Assembly (NCBI RefSeq): GCF_000025345.1
Contig: NC_013757.1
Span: 496,001-560,000, forward strand
Source: Geodermatophilus obscurus DSM 43160
GTDB taxonomy: Bacteria > Actinomycetota > Actinomycetes > Mycobacteriales > Geodermatophilaceae
Direction of reading: 5' to 3'
Length of the DNA stretch: 64,000 nt
The translations under genes were made by a program, and so were the position numbers. Below the pieces are notes generated by a model, which worked only from the letters and a program-made list of their open reading frames with translations, searched no databases and had not been told where the DNA came from. Below, in pieces: positions 54,665-64,000 of the stretch (its first letter is position 1; each line of letters starts with the position of its first letter).

Positions 54665-54690
54665 CGGGTAAGCAGGAGGCTGCCGCGCAC
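54643..54690 (-). CDS. leuL: leuA leader peptide with three consecutive leucines
   Basis: A 15-residue open frame, VRGSLLLTRRGEALS, stands about 105 bp upstream of the leuA start on the same strand. It has three leucine codons in a row (CTC CTG CTT), the last one rare in this GC-rich genome, plus a fourth near the end. Its position, size and overlap with a strong hairpin match leader peptides of leucine attenuators known in actinobacteria. Scarce charged tRNA-Leu would stall the ribosome in the LLL run and change folding of the leader RNA. Confidence 0.72.
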   Translation of the reverse strand: MRGSLLLTRRGEALS

Positions 54691-54710
54691 AGGGCCACGG
54701 TAGCAGCGGG

Positions 54711-55352
54711 TCAGGCGAGGTCGCAGCCACACGGGCAGTCCGCGGCGTGCCCGGGTGGCCCCGAGCCGTCGTCGACCTCGTCGCACCCGGGCGGACACGT
54801 GCAGGTCAGGCCGTCGTCGACGTGCGCGAACTCGCCGGCGAGGAAGCGCCGCTGCCGCTCCTCACCGACGGCACGCCGGTGCGCCGCGCGGCGAGCCTCG
54901 GCACGGGCGCTCGGCGAGTCGCCGGGCCGGGGCTGTTGGTGGTCGTGCGGAGTGCCGTCGCGCGCCCGGTGCCAGTCACGGATCCAGCGCGTGCGGTCGA
55001 ACGTGTACCAGGGCTGCTCGCGGTCGTGGCCGTGACCCTGGTGCGTGTACCACCACTCCTCGTCGCCATAGCGGGTGTCGAGGTGGGCGGGGTAGAAGCG
55101 GCCGGCCTGGTCCCGCACTGCGTCGCCGTCCATGCCGGCCACCTCCCGCCCGCTAGCGTCCAGCAGCGCCAGCCGCAACCCGGCCACCTCGGCGGCGCGG
55201 GCGAGCGCCCGGACGTCGATGCCGGACCGGCCGCTCTCCGCGGCGGCCACGGCGGACTTCGAGATGCCGATCCGCGCCGCCAGTTCCCGTTGTGACAGGT
55301 CGGCGGTCCTGCGGATCCGCCGCAGCATGCCGCTGTGCTCGGCGCCGGTCAC
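54711..55352 (-). CDS. XRE-type helix-turn-helix protein with Cys-rich C-terminus
   Basis: A 213-residue protein. Residues 9-65 form an HTH_3/XRE DNA-binding domain: MLRRIRRTADLSQRELAARI, ISKSAVAAAESGRSGIDVRALARAAEVAGLRLAL. The middle part is rich in Trp, His, Asp and Arg (DEEWWYTHQGHGHDREQPWY). The end has two tight cysteine groups, CTCPPGC and CPCGC, which could bind zinc or another metal. I do not recognise this C-terminal combination. GTG 55352 is chosen; ATG 55328 is possible. Longer frames would run through the family 2 palindromes upstream. Its targets are unknown. Confidence 0.8.
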   Translation of the reverse strand: MTGAEHSGMLRRIRRTADLSQRELAARIGISKSAVAAAESGRSGIDVRALARAAEVAGLRLALLDASGREVAGMDGDAVRDQAGRFYPAHLDTRYGDEEWWYTHQGHGHDREQPWYTFDRTRWIRDWHRARDGTPHDHQQPRPGDSPSARAEARRAAHRRAVGEERQRRFLAGEFAHVDDGLTCTCPPGCDEVDDGSGPPGHAADCPCGCDLA

Positions 55353-55410
55353 GGGCCGAGGATCCGGGCTGTCCTCGGTGCCCGGCGGCCCATGACGTGC
55401 CCTGTGGAAG

Positions 55411-55510
55411 CTCGTGCGCTGCCCACAGTGCTGGGCACTGCACGAGGTGCTCAGGTGGGAAGGTGCCCGTCCCCCGTCGTGCTCTGCCCACCGTGGTGGG
55501 CAGAGCACGA
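55411..55510. repeat. Family 2 paired palindromes (locus 2)
   Basis: The palindromes at 55411-55446 (CTCGTGCGCTGCCCAC .. GGGCACTGCACGAG) and 55477-55510 (TCGTGCTCTGCCCACC .. GGTGGGCAGAGCACGA) have matching starts 65 bp apart, exactly as at 19551-19653. The first copy here resembles the first copy there, and the second the second. The unit lies between the phospholipase D-like gene and the XRE gene, in the opposite orientation relative to the flanking genes compared with locus 1. Confidence 0.85.
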
Positions 55511-55593
55511 GCTTGCCCAGGGGGAGTGTGCCCGTGCGTCAGCCGGCGGGCGACGGTGCGGAGCCAGGGACGCCGGGCAGCTAGGGCCCGGGC

Positions 55594-57186
55594 TCAGAAC
55601 TCCCTGGCCAGGCGCATGCGCCACGGACGGCCGTCGGGGTCGTCGACCAAGCGGTAGACCGGCGTCGCCCACAGCCGGGTGGGCAGCGACAGCCGCCGCG
55701 GGGAGTGCTCGCGCAGCCGGCCGCGCGGGCGCGGGCCGCGGCGGCCGCCGGCATGCCAGGCGTCGAGCTCGGCCGCCGAGGACTCCAGCGTCCGCACGAA
55801 CGCCTCGGGGTCGACCAGGTCGTCGTCCTCGCTGCCGTCGGCCGCGCGGTCCAGGTGCTCGCGGGCCAGCTCCAGGCGCAGGTCGCGGGCGAAGGTGCGG
55901 GCGCCGTCGCCGGTGCCGGCCGGATCGCGGGGCTCGCGCGGGTCCCGCGTGGTGTCCAGCACGGCGGAGGAGAGCTCGCTGTCGTGGGTCCAGGAGCGCC
56001 GGTTGAAGTTGTCGCTGCCCACGCTGGCCCAGACGTCGTCGACGACGCAGACCTTGGCGTGCACGTAGACCGGCGTCCCCTCGTGGTTCTCCACGTCGAA
56101 CACGTGCACCCGGCCGCTCCCGGCCCGCCGGCACATCTCCAGCGCCTGCCACCGGCCGACGTACTGCGACCGCTCGGCGACCGCGCCGTCCTGGTCGGGC
56201 ACCCGCGGCACCACGACGACCAGGTGCAGACCCGGGTTGTCGGCCAGGGCCCTCGCGAACAGGCGGGCGATGTCGGCCGACCACATGTACTGGTCCTCCA
56301 GGTACACCAGCCGGCGGGCCCGCTCGATCGCCTTGGAGTACCCGCGGGCCACCGACCGCTCGCCGTGCGGCGCGAAGTCGTACGGCGGCCGGATGGCGGG
56401 GTAGGTGCGCAGGTTCTGCACCACGTGCGGGCCACAGGGCGGTGGGGGAGGCAGCTGCGGCGGCAGCGGGTCCCCCTTCAGCCGGGCGCCGCGCAGCCGG
56501 TCGAGCACCCAGGCGATCGGGTTGCCGGAGTCGGCGTTGGTCGGGTCGTCCCAGCGCTCGCGGAACACGGTGTCGAGGACACCGACCGTCGGTCCCCGCA
56601 GCATCAGCTGGACGTCGTGCCAGGGCGGTGTCTCCCCGTACGCCACCGACATCGCCAGCGGCTGCGGGTCGCCCCGGTGCTCGGCGTCGTCCCGGCGGCC
56701 GTGGCACAGGTCGATCCCGCCGACGAACGCGACGTCCTGGGTCGCGTCCTGGTCATGCCGCAGGACGACGAGCTTCTGGTGGTGGCTGCCACCGCGGCGC
56801 ACCCGCTGGTCGAGGATCACCTCGCCGCCGCCGTGCTCGACCTCGTCGTCCAGCGCCCGGTTCTCGTCCGCGCTGAACGACATCCAGTCCACGTGCGAGC
56901 GCCACACCAGTCCGCGCACGCAGACCCCCCGCCGCACCGCGTCGGTGAACAGCCGGGCGACGGTGGGCCCGCCCGGGCGCAGCTGCTCGTCCGGGTCGCC
57001 CCGCCAGTCGGTGAAGAACAGGTGATCCCCGGCGTCCAGCCGCTCGACGCACTCGACCAGCCGGTCGAAGTAGGGAACGCCGTGCACGAGCGCCTCGACG
57101 AGGTTGCCCTCGGTGTACGCGGGCAGGGACGTCGCCGGGTTGCCGCGCTCCTCGGCCGTCAGCAGCCAGCGCTCCACGTCGTCCAC
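55594..57186 (-). CDS. Phospholipase D-like phosphodiesterase
   Basis: A 530-residue cytosolic protein with two PLD half-sites. The first reads [12 protein letters not shown] (H136, K138; the acidic residue comes two positions later than in the standard HxKx4D), with GGIDLCHGR following. The second reads [10 protein letters not shown], a standard HxKx4D, with [16 protein letters not shown] after it. These active sites hydrolyse phosphodiester bonds in phospholipids or nucleic acids. No signal peptide is visible. GTG 57186 is used; a longer frame to 57234 is possible. It is divergent from lysC. Confidence 0.87.
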   Translation of the reverse strand: MDDVERWLLTAEERGNPATSLPAYTEGNLVEALVHGVPYFDRLVECVERLDAGDHLFFTDWRGDPDEQLRPGGPTVARLFTDAVRRGVCVRGLVWRSHVDWMSFSADENRALDDEVEHGGGEVILDQRVRRGGSHHQKLVVLRHDQDATQDVAFVGGIDLCHGRRDDAEHRGDPQPLAMSVAYGETPPWHDVQLMLRGPTVGVLDTVFRERWDDPTNADSGNPIAWVLDRLRGARLKGDPLPPQLPPPPPCGPHVVQNLRTYPAIRPPYDFAPHGERSVARGYSKAIERARRLVYLEDQYMWSADIARLFARALADNPGLHLVVVVPRVPDQDGAVAERSQYVGRWQALEMCRRAGSGRVHVFDVENHEGTPVYVHAKVCVVDDVWASVGSDNFNRRSWTHDSELSSAVLDTTRDPREPRDPAGTGDGARTFARDLRLELAREHLDRAADGSEDDDLVDPEAFVRTLESSAAELDAWHAGGRRGPRPRGRLREHSPRRLSLPTRLWATPVYRLVDDPDGRPWRMRLAREF

Positions 57187-57193
57187 CCGGTGA

Positions 57194-59653
<2,460 letters not shown>

Positions 59654-59659
59654 CGCGGA

Positions 59660-61447
59660 TCAGGGCTTGACGTGCCGGAGCGCGAAGTCGAGCGCGACCT
59701 CGACCTGGCGGATGGTCTCCTCGACGACCAGCGAGCCGTGGCCGGCGTCGAAGCGGTACACCTCGTGCGGCTTGCCGAGCTCCTCGAGACGCGCCAGGTA
59801 GTTGTCGATCTGCCGGATCGGGCAGCGCGGGTCGTTGGCGCCGGCGACGACGAGCACCGGCGCGGCGACGGCCTGGGCGTAGGTGATCGGCGAGGAGCGC
59901 ACGTAGACGTCGCGCACCTCGTCCGGTGAGCCGCCGAACAGCGCCCGGTCGTAGGCCCGCAGGCCCTCCATCTCGTCCTCGTAGGCGGCCAGGTAGTCGG
60001 CCACCGGCACCTCGGCGATCCCGGCGGCCCAGCGCTCCGGCTGGGTGCCCAGACCGAGCAGGGTGAGGAACCCGCCCCACGACCCGCCCGAGAGCAGCGC
60101 CCGCGACGGGTCGAGGAAGCCCTCCTCGACCAGCGCGTCGTACACCGCCGCGACGTCCTCGAGCTCGGTCAGCCCCGGCCGGCCGGTGAGCGCGTCGCGC
60201 CAGGCGCTGCCGTAGCCGGTCGACCCGCGGTAGTTCACGTGCACGACGGCGTACCCGGCGTCCACGTACGCCGCGCGGCGGGCGCGGTAGGAGTCGTCGT
60301 CGGCCGCCTCCGGGCCGCCGTGCACGAGGAACGCCGCCGCGTACGGGGGCGGGCCGGCCGGCCGCACCACCAGGGCGTGGACGTCGCCGCCCGGACCCGG
60401 CACCCAGCGGTCCTCCACCGGGTAGGCGGCCGGCGGCTCCTCTCCCGGAGCGGCCAGCACCACCGGCCCGTCGGCCCGCCGGATCACCGGCGGTCGCTCG
60501 GAGTTCGACCAGGCCAGCTCGACGGTGCCGTCCGGGCGGGCGGTGGCCCCGCGGACGACGCCGCGCGGGGTGTCCAGCCGCTCCAGGGCCCCGCTGCCGA
60601 GGTCGTAGCGGTACAGCTCGCTGCGGGCGGCGTGGTCGTGCCCGACGAGCAGCGCCGAGCCGTCCGGGTACCAGCCGGCGGTCACGTCGCCGGGCAGGTC
60701 CAGGACGATCTCGGTCTCGGTGTCGGTGCCGACGTCCCAGACCAGCAGCTCCTCGCGGCCGCGCCGCTCGTGGCCCACCAGCAGCCGGCGGTCGCCGGGG
60801 AGCGGGGCGAACTCCAGCGCGTGCAGGCCGCGGCCCTCGCCGTCCCACTTCTCCGCGACCACGGAGTCGTCGTCGGTGCGCAGCAGCCGCAGGGCGGGGT
60901 AGCGCGGGTCGCCGTGCTCGGAGTGCGAGATGACCAGCAGGTCCTCGTCGTGGGTGAGCGCGTCGACCGACGCCGGGTCCTCGTGCCGGTAGACCACCCG
61001 CGGCGTGCCCCCGGCCGGGGCCAGCCACAGCTCCGAGCCGTCGTCGGTGGAGCGGCCGACGGCGACGACGGACGTGCCGACCTCCAGGCCCGCCGGGTAG
61101 GCCGGCCCGACCTCGGGGACGGCGACGCGGTCCTCCCCGCCGGCGAAGGGCTGGGTCATCCAGACGCCGAACTCGTCGCCGTCGGTGTCGGCGAACCACC
61201 AGATCGTCTCGCCGTCCGGGCTCAGCGTGCCGATCAGCGTGCCGTTGGCCCGGTCGGTCGCCTGCCGGTGGGCGTCGGTGGTGCGGTCCCACGCGTACTG
61301 CTCGACGACGCCGCTGACGTCGGAGGCGTACAGGCTGCGCTGCGGGGCCTCCAGCGCCCAGTCGGGGAGGCTCACCCGCGGCGCGCGGAAGCGGGCCTGC
61401 CAGCGGGCGGTGACCTCGGGGGAGAGGGCGGTCGGCTCGGAGCTCAC
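59660..61447 (-). CDS. S9-family prolyl oligopeptidase-like serine peptidase
   Basis: A 595-residue cytosolic peptidase. Residues 40-340 form a beta-propeller with repeated WD-like strands (TLSPDGETIWWFADTDGDEFG and similar). The alpha/beta-hydrolase domain (350-595) has FLVHGGPEA (oxyanion region), VHVNYRGSTGYG, nucleophile S456 in GGSWGGF, D539 in AGANDPRCP and H570 in DAGHGS. The triad order is that of acylaminoacyl-peptidase and prolyl oligopeptidases. It cleaves short peptides. GTG 61447 follows GGGGGAAGATGAGG. The two CNNM-type genes are upstream on the same strand. Confidence 0.92.
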   Translation of the reverse strand: MSSEPTALSPEVTARWQARFRAPRVSLPDWALEAPQRSLYASDVSGVVEQYAWDRTTDAHRQATDRANGTLIGTLSPDGETIWWFADTDGDEFGVWMTQPFAGGEDRVAVPEVGPAYPAGLEVGTSVVAVGRSTDDGSELWLAPAGGTPRVVYRHEDPASVDALTHDEDLLVISHSEHGDPRYPALRLLRTDDDSVVAEKWDGEGRGLHALEFAPLPGDRRLLVGHERRGREELLVWDVGTDTETEIVLDLPGDVTAGWYPDGSALLVGHDHAARSELYRYDLGSGALERLDTPRGVVRGATARPDGTVELAWSNSERPPVIRRADGPVVLAAPGEEPPAAYPVEDRWVPGPGGDVHALVVRPAGPPPYAAAFLVHGGPEAADDDSYRARRAAYVDAGYAVVHVNYRGSTGYGSAWRDALTGRPGLTELEDVAAVYDALVEEGFLDPSRALLSGGSWGGFLTLLGLGTQPERWAAGIAEVPVADYLAAYEDEMEGLRAYDRALFGGSPDEVRDVYVRSSPITYAQAVAAPVLVVAGANDPRCPIRQIDNYLARLEELGKPHEVYRFDAGHGSLVVEETIRQVEVALDFALRHVKP

Positions 61448-61451
61448 CGCC

Positions 61452-62552
61452 TCATCTTCCCCCGGCGCCCGCACCGGCCCCGGCGCCGCCCCGGGCCGGC
61501 TCCTCGAGCCGGCGGGAGGTCTCGGCGGCCGCGTCACGGATGTCGCCGATGAGCCGCTCCAGCACGTCCTCGAGCGCGACCAGGCCCACGGTCCGCCCGC
61601 CGTCGAGCACCCGGCCCAGGTGGGCGCCGGCGTCGCGCATCGCGGTCAGCACGTCGGGCAGGGCCGCGCCGGGCTGCAGGGGGATGAACGGGATGACGTG
61701 CTCGTCGGCGATGGGCCGGTCGCGGGCCTCGGGCTCCACCCCGAGCACGTCCTTGACGTGCACGTAGCCGAGCAGCGCGCCGTCGTGGTCGCGGACGGGG
61801 TAGCGGCTGAAGCCGTGCTCGGCGACGACCGCCTCCAGCCGTCGCGGCGTGGTGGAGCGGGGCACCGTGACCAGCCGGTCGAGGGGGAGCAGGACCGCCT
61901 CCAGCTCGTCCTGGTCGAAGGTCAGCGCCCCGGCGGCCAGCTCGCCGACCTCGCTGCCGAGCCGGCCCTCCCGCCGCGACTGGCTGATCATCGAGCGGAT
62001 CTCGGCCTCGTCGAAGCTGGCCGCCACCTCGTCGGTCGGCTGGACGCCGGCCAGCCGGACCATCGCGTTGGCCGCGGCGTTGAACAGCCGGATCACCGGA
62101 CCGAGCAGCCGGACGAACGCCGCCAGCGGCGGGCCGAGCAGCAGCGCGGCGCGGTCGGGCCCGGCGATGGTGATGTTCTTGGGCACCATCTCGCCGAGCA
62201 CCATGTGCAGCACGGTCACGAGCGACAGCGCGATGACCAGCGCGATCGGGTGCAGCAGCCCCTCCGGGACGCCGAGGGCCGCCATCGGCGTCTCGATCAG
62301 GTGCGCCACCGCCGGCTCGCCGACCGCGCCGAGGCCCAGCGAGCACAGCGTGATGCCCAGCTGCGCGCCGGCCATCATCGCCGAGACGTTGCGCATCGCC
62401 CGGATGGTCTTCCGGGCCCGCGCCGAGCCGGCCGCCGCCCGAGGCTCCAGCTGGTCGGGACGTGCCGTGACCAGCGCGAACTCCGCCGCGACGAAGAAGG
62501 CGTTGCCCAGCAGCAGGGCCACCAGGACCAGCAGGCTGAGGACGTCACTCAC
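61452..62552 (-). CDS. CNNM/CorC-type (HlyC/CorC family) membrane protein
   Basis: A 366-residue protein with a DUF21/CNNM membrane domain (1-170: FFVAAEFALVTARPDQLE, GAQLGITLCSLGLGAVGEPAV, LGEMVPKNITIAGPDRAALLL) and a CBS pair (about 200-335: VPRSTTPRRLEAVVAEHGFSRYPV, YVHVKDVLG, VGLVALEDVLERLIGDI). Such proteins are linked to Mg2+ or Co2+ efflux. It lacks the C-terminal CorC_HlyC domain found in its neighbour and ends in a Gly/Ala tail. GTG 62552 overlaps the upstream gene by 4 bp, so the pair likely works together. Confidence 0.92.
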   Translation of the reverse strand: MSDVLSLLVLVALLLGNAFFVAAEFALVTARPDQLEPRAAAGSARARKTIRAMRNVSAMMAGAQLGITLCSLGLGAVGEPAVAHLIETPMAALGVPEGLLHPIALVIALSLVTVLHMVLGEMVPKNITIAGPDRAALLLGPPLAAFVRLLGPVIRLFNAAANAMVRLAGVQPTDEVAASFDEAEIRSMISQSRREGRLGSEVGELAAGALTFDQDELEAVLLPLDRLVTVPRSTTPRRLEAVVAEHGFSRYPVRDHDGALLGYVHVKDVLGVEPEARDRPIADEHVIPFIPLQPGAALPDVLTAMRDAGAHLGRVLDGGRTVGLVALEDVLERLIGDIRDAAAETSRRLEEPARGGAGAGAGAGGR

Positions 62553-63904
62553 GCGGCCGGCTCCTTCTCGTCGTCCTCGACGAGCCGGACGGCGGTCGCC
62601 CCCGAGGCGTAGCCGTCCCGCATCAGCGCCCGCACCCGGGCCACCCGCCGTCCCTCGATCGTCTCCACGGTCAGCTCCCCGCCCTCGACGGGCACCGTGT
62701 CACCCACGGCGGGCAGGCGCTGCAGCTGCTCGGCGAGGTAGCCGCCGAGCGTCTCGTAGCGGCCCTCGGGCACCGGGACGCCGGTGCGCTCCCGCACCTC
62801 GTCGGGCCGCAGCAGCCCGGACAGCAGCCAGGTCTGCGGATCCACCCGGCGCAGCAGCCGCAGCGGGCGGTCGGTCTCGTCGGCGATCTCGCCGACGACC
62901 TCCTCCACGATGTCCTCCAGCGTCACGATGCCGTGCGTCGCGCCCCACTCGTCCACCACCAGGGCCATCTGCAGGCCCTCCTCGCGCAGGAGGTCCAGCA
63001 GCCGCTCCACCCGCAGCAGCGAGGGCGCGGTGAGGATCGGCACCGCGAGCTCCTCGGCCGGCACGACGCCCCGCTGGTCCTCCGGGACGGCGACCGCGTG
63101 CTTGACGTGCACGACCCCGGTGACCTCGTCGAGGCCGGCGCCGTAGAGCGGGAAGCGGGACGAACCCGAGGCGACCGCCGCGCCGATGACGTCGGCCGCG
63201 GTGGCGTCCGCGCGCAGCGCCCACATCTGGGTGCGCGGGGTCATCACGTCGGCGGCGACCTTGTCGCGCAGCGCGAGGGAGCGCTCCAGCAGCCGGGCCG
63301 CGCGCGGCGAGAGGTCACCCTCCTCGGCCGAGCGGCGGGCCACCGCGGCCAGCTCGTCGGCGCCGCGCGCGGACTCCAGCTCCTCGCGCGGCTCGAAGCC
63401 CAGGCGCCGGACGATCGCGTTGGCCAGGGCCTGGAGGGCGTGCACGACGACGCCGGTGACCCGGGTGAAGGCGCGCATCCCTGGGGCCACCGCGGCAGCG
63501 ACGGGCAGCGGGCGGGCGATGGCCAGGTTCTTGGGACCGAGCTCGCCGATCAGCATCTGCAGCGTGGTGGCCAGCGCCAGCGCCAGACCGTAGGAGACGC
63601 CGGTGACCCAGCCGGCGGGCAGCCCGGCCGCCTCCAGGGGGCCGCGCAGCAGCTGGCCCAGCGCGGGCTCGGCCAGGTAGCCGACGACCAGCGTGGTGAT
63701 CGTGATGCCCAGCTGGGCGGCCGAGAGCTGGGTGGACAGCGTGCGCAGCGCCGCGACGACACCCCGGGCCCCGCGGTCCCCGGACGCCGCGGCCTGCTCG
63801 GCCCGCCCGCGGTCGACCGTGGTCAGGGAGAACTCGGCGGCCACGAAGAAACCGGTCAGTGCCGTGAGCGCCACGGCGGCGAGGAGGAGCAACCACTCGG
63901 TCAT
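62549..63904 (-). CDS. CNNM/CorC-type membrane protein with CorC_HlyC domain
   Basis: This 451-residue protein has the CNNM domain (1-185: GFFVAAEFSLTTVDRGRAEQ, AAQLGITITTLVVGYLAEPAL, GELGPKNLAIARPLPVA) and a CBS pair (about 205-335) with VMTPRTQMWALRADATAADV and HGIVTLEDIVEEVVGEI. A C-terminal CorC_HlyC domain (about 350-435: RYETLGGYLAEQLQRLPAVGDTV) follows. It is the complete form of the family; the next gene is the shorter paralogue. ATG 63904 is the start, since longer frames lack a ribosome binding site. Confidence 0.92.
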   Translation of the reverse strand: MTEWLLLLAAVALTALTGFFVAAEFSLTTVDRGRAEQAAASGDRGARGVVAALRTLSTQLSAAQLGITITTLVVGYLAEPALGQLLRGPLEAAGLPAGWVTGVSYGLALALATTLQMLIGELGPKNLAIARPLPVAAAVAPGMRAFTRVTGVVVHALQALANAIVRRLGFEPREELESARGADELAAVARRSAEEGDLSPRAARLLERSLALRDKVAADVMTPRTQMWALRADATAADVIGAAVASGSSRFPLYGAGLDEVTGVVHVKHAVAVPEDQRGVVPAEELAVPILTAPSLLRVERLLDLLREEGLQMALVVDEWGATHGIVTLEDIVEEVVGEIADETDRPLRLLRRVDPQTWLLSGLLRPDEVRERTGVPVPEGRYETLGGYLAEQLQRLPAVGDTVPVEGGELTVETIEGRRVARVRALMRDGYASGATAVRLVEDDEKEPAA

Positions 63905-63970
63905 CGGGGGCCCGGTGCCCGGATGGGGCCCCCGCCAACCCATGACGCGGCGCACGCACCCCCGGGACGA

Positions 63971-64000
63971 CTCAGGGGCCGCCTCGCGGCGGCCCCTGAG
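63971..64000. terminator. Perfect hairpin at the right window edge
   Basis: CTCAGGGGCCGCC, loop TCGC, then the exact complement GGCGGCCCCTGAG. The arms reach the last base of the window. It probably ends a gene lying beyond the edge. Confidence 0.65.

Noticed and set aside
55594-57186. Secreted phospholipase D
   Set aside because: No signal peptide or membrane segment at either possible start; a cytosolic location is more likely.

Overview
The window is a stretch of very GC-rich chromosome. It has many GTG starts, gene-to-gene overlaps of the GTGA/ATGA type, an F420-type PPOX protein, DUF2630, the actinobacterial tRNA-adenosine-deaminase-associated protein and a short bacterial SRP RNA. These point to an actinomycete. 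My inference is Geodermatophilaceae-like (Blastococcus, Modestobacter or Geodermatophilus); no 16S or long marker alignment was possible. Most genes are core chromosomal genes. I see no insertion sequence, prophage, CRISPR array or integrase.

Layout. 1-2000: a truncated CGNR-type regulator divergent from an MFS exporter with repeated operator-like sites, then tRNA-Ser(GCT) and tRNA-Arg(ACG). 2400-4900: an N-terminally truncated FMN-dependent hydroxy-acid oxidase, a secreted protein and a MarR regulator. 5047-12897: a tightly overlapping glycan operon with ADP-heptose chemistry, made up of a GT2-GmhB fusion, two GT9 heptosyltransferase-like enzymes, two GT4 enzymes, GmhA and HldE. 13000-18400: a VWA/solute-binding protein, UDP-glucuronate decarboxylase, DUF2630, prephenate dehydrogenase, a thioesterase and an O-methyltransferase. 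18400-28400: translation and replication housekeeping, namely tadA and its partner, tRNA-Ser(CGA), a Ser/Thr kinase, tRNA-Ser(GGA), a DMT transporter, ffs, dnaX, an ArsR/SRPBCC pair, ybaB and recR. 28600-34670: a complete dipeptide/oligopeptide-type ABC importer. 34778-45472: Rieske, TPM-domain, VOC, PPOX, GGDEF, pirin, DUF5996, MurE-like and ABC-F genes. 45648-52002: a six-gene Mrp Na+/H+ antiporter operon with fused A and B subunits. 52791-64000: leuA with a leucine-rich leader peptide, an XRE-type protein, a phospholipase D-like protein, lysC-asd, an S9 peptidase and two CNNM/CorC-type membrane proteins.

The least explained content is between the genes. Three separate families of short palindromic elements recur. 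Family 1 (about 55-60 bp, ten complete or partial copies) nearly always follows a stop codon in the sense of that gene, shows compensating changes in its stem, and has one copy nested inside another. Family 2 is a pair of about 36-bp palindromes with an identical 65-bp offset at two loci 36 kb apart. Family 3 is a 22-18-22 inverted repeat at two loci. These, the heptose operon in a presumably LPS-free organism and the MurE-like ligase with an altered substrate motif are the best leads.
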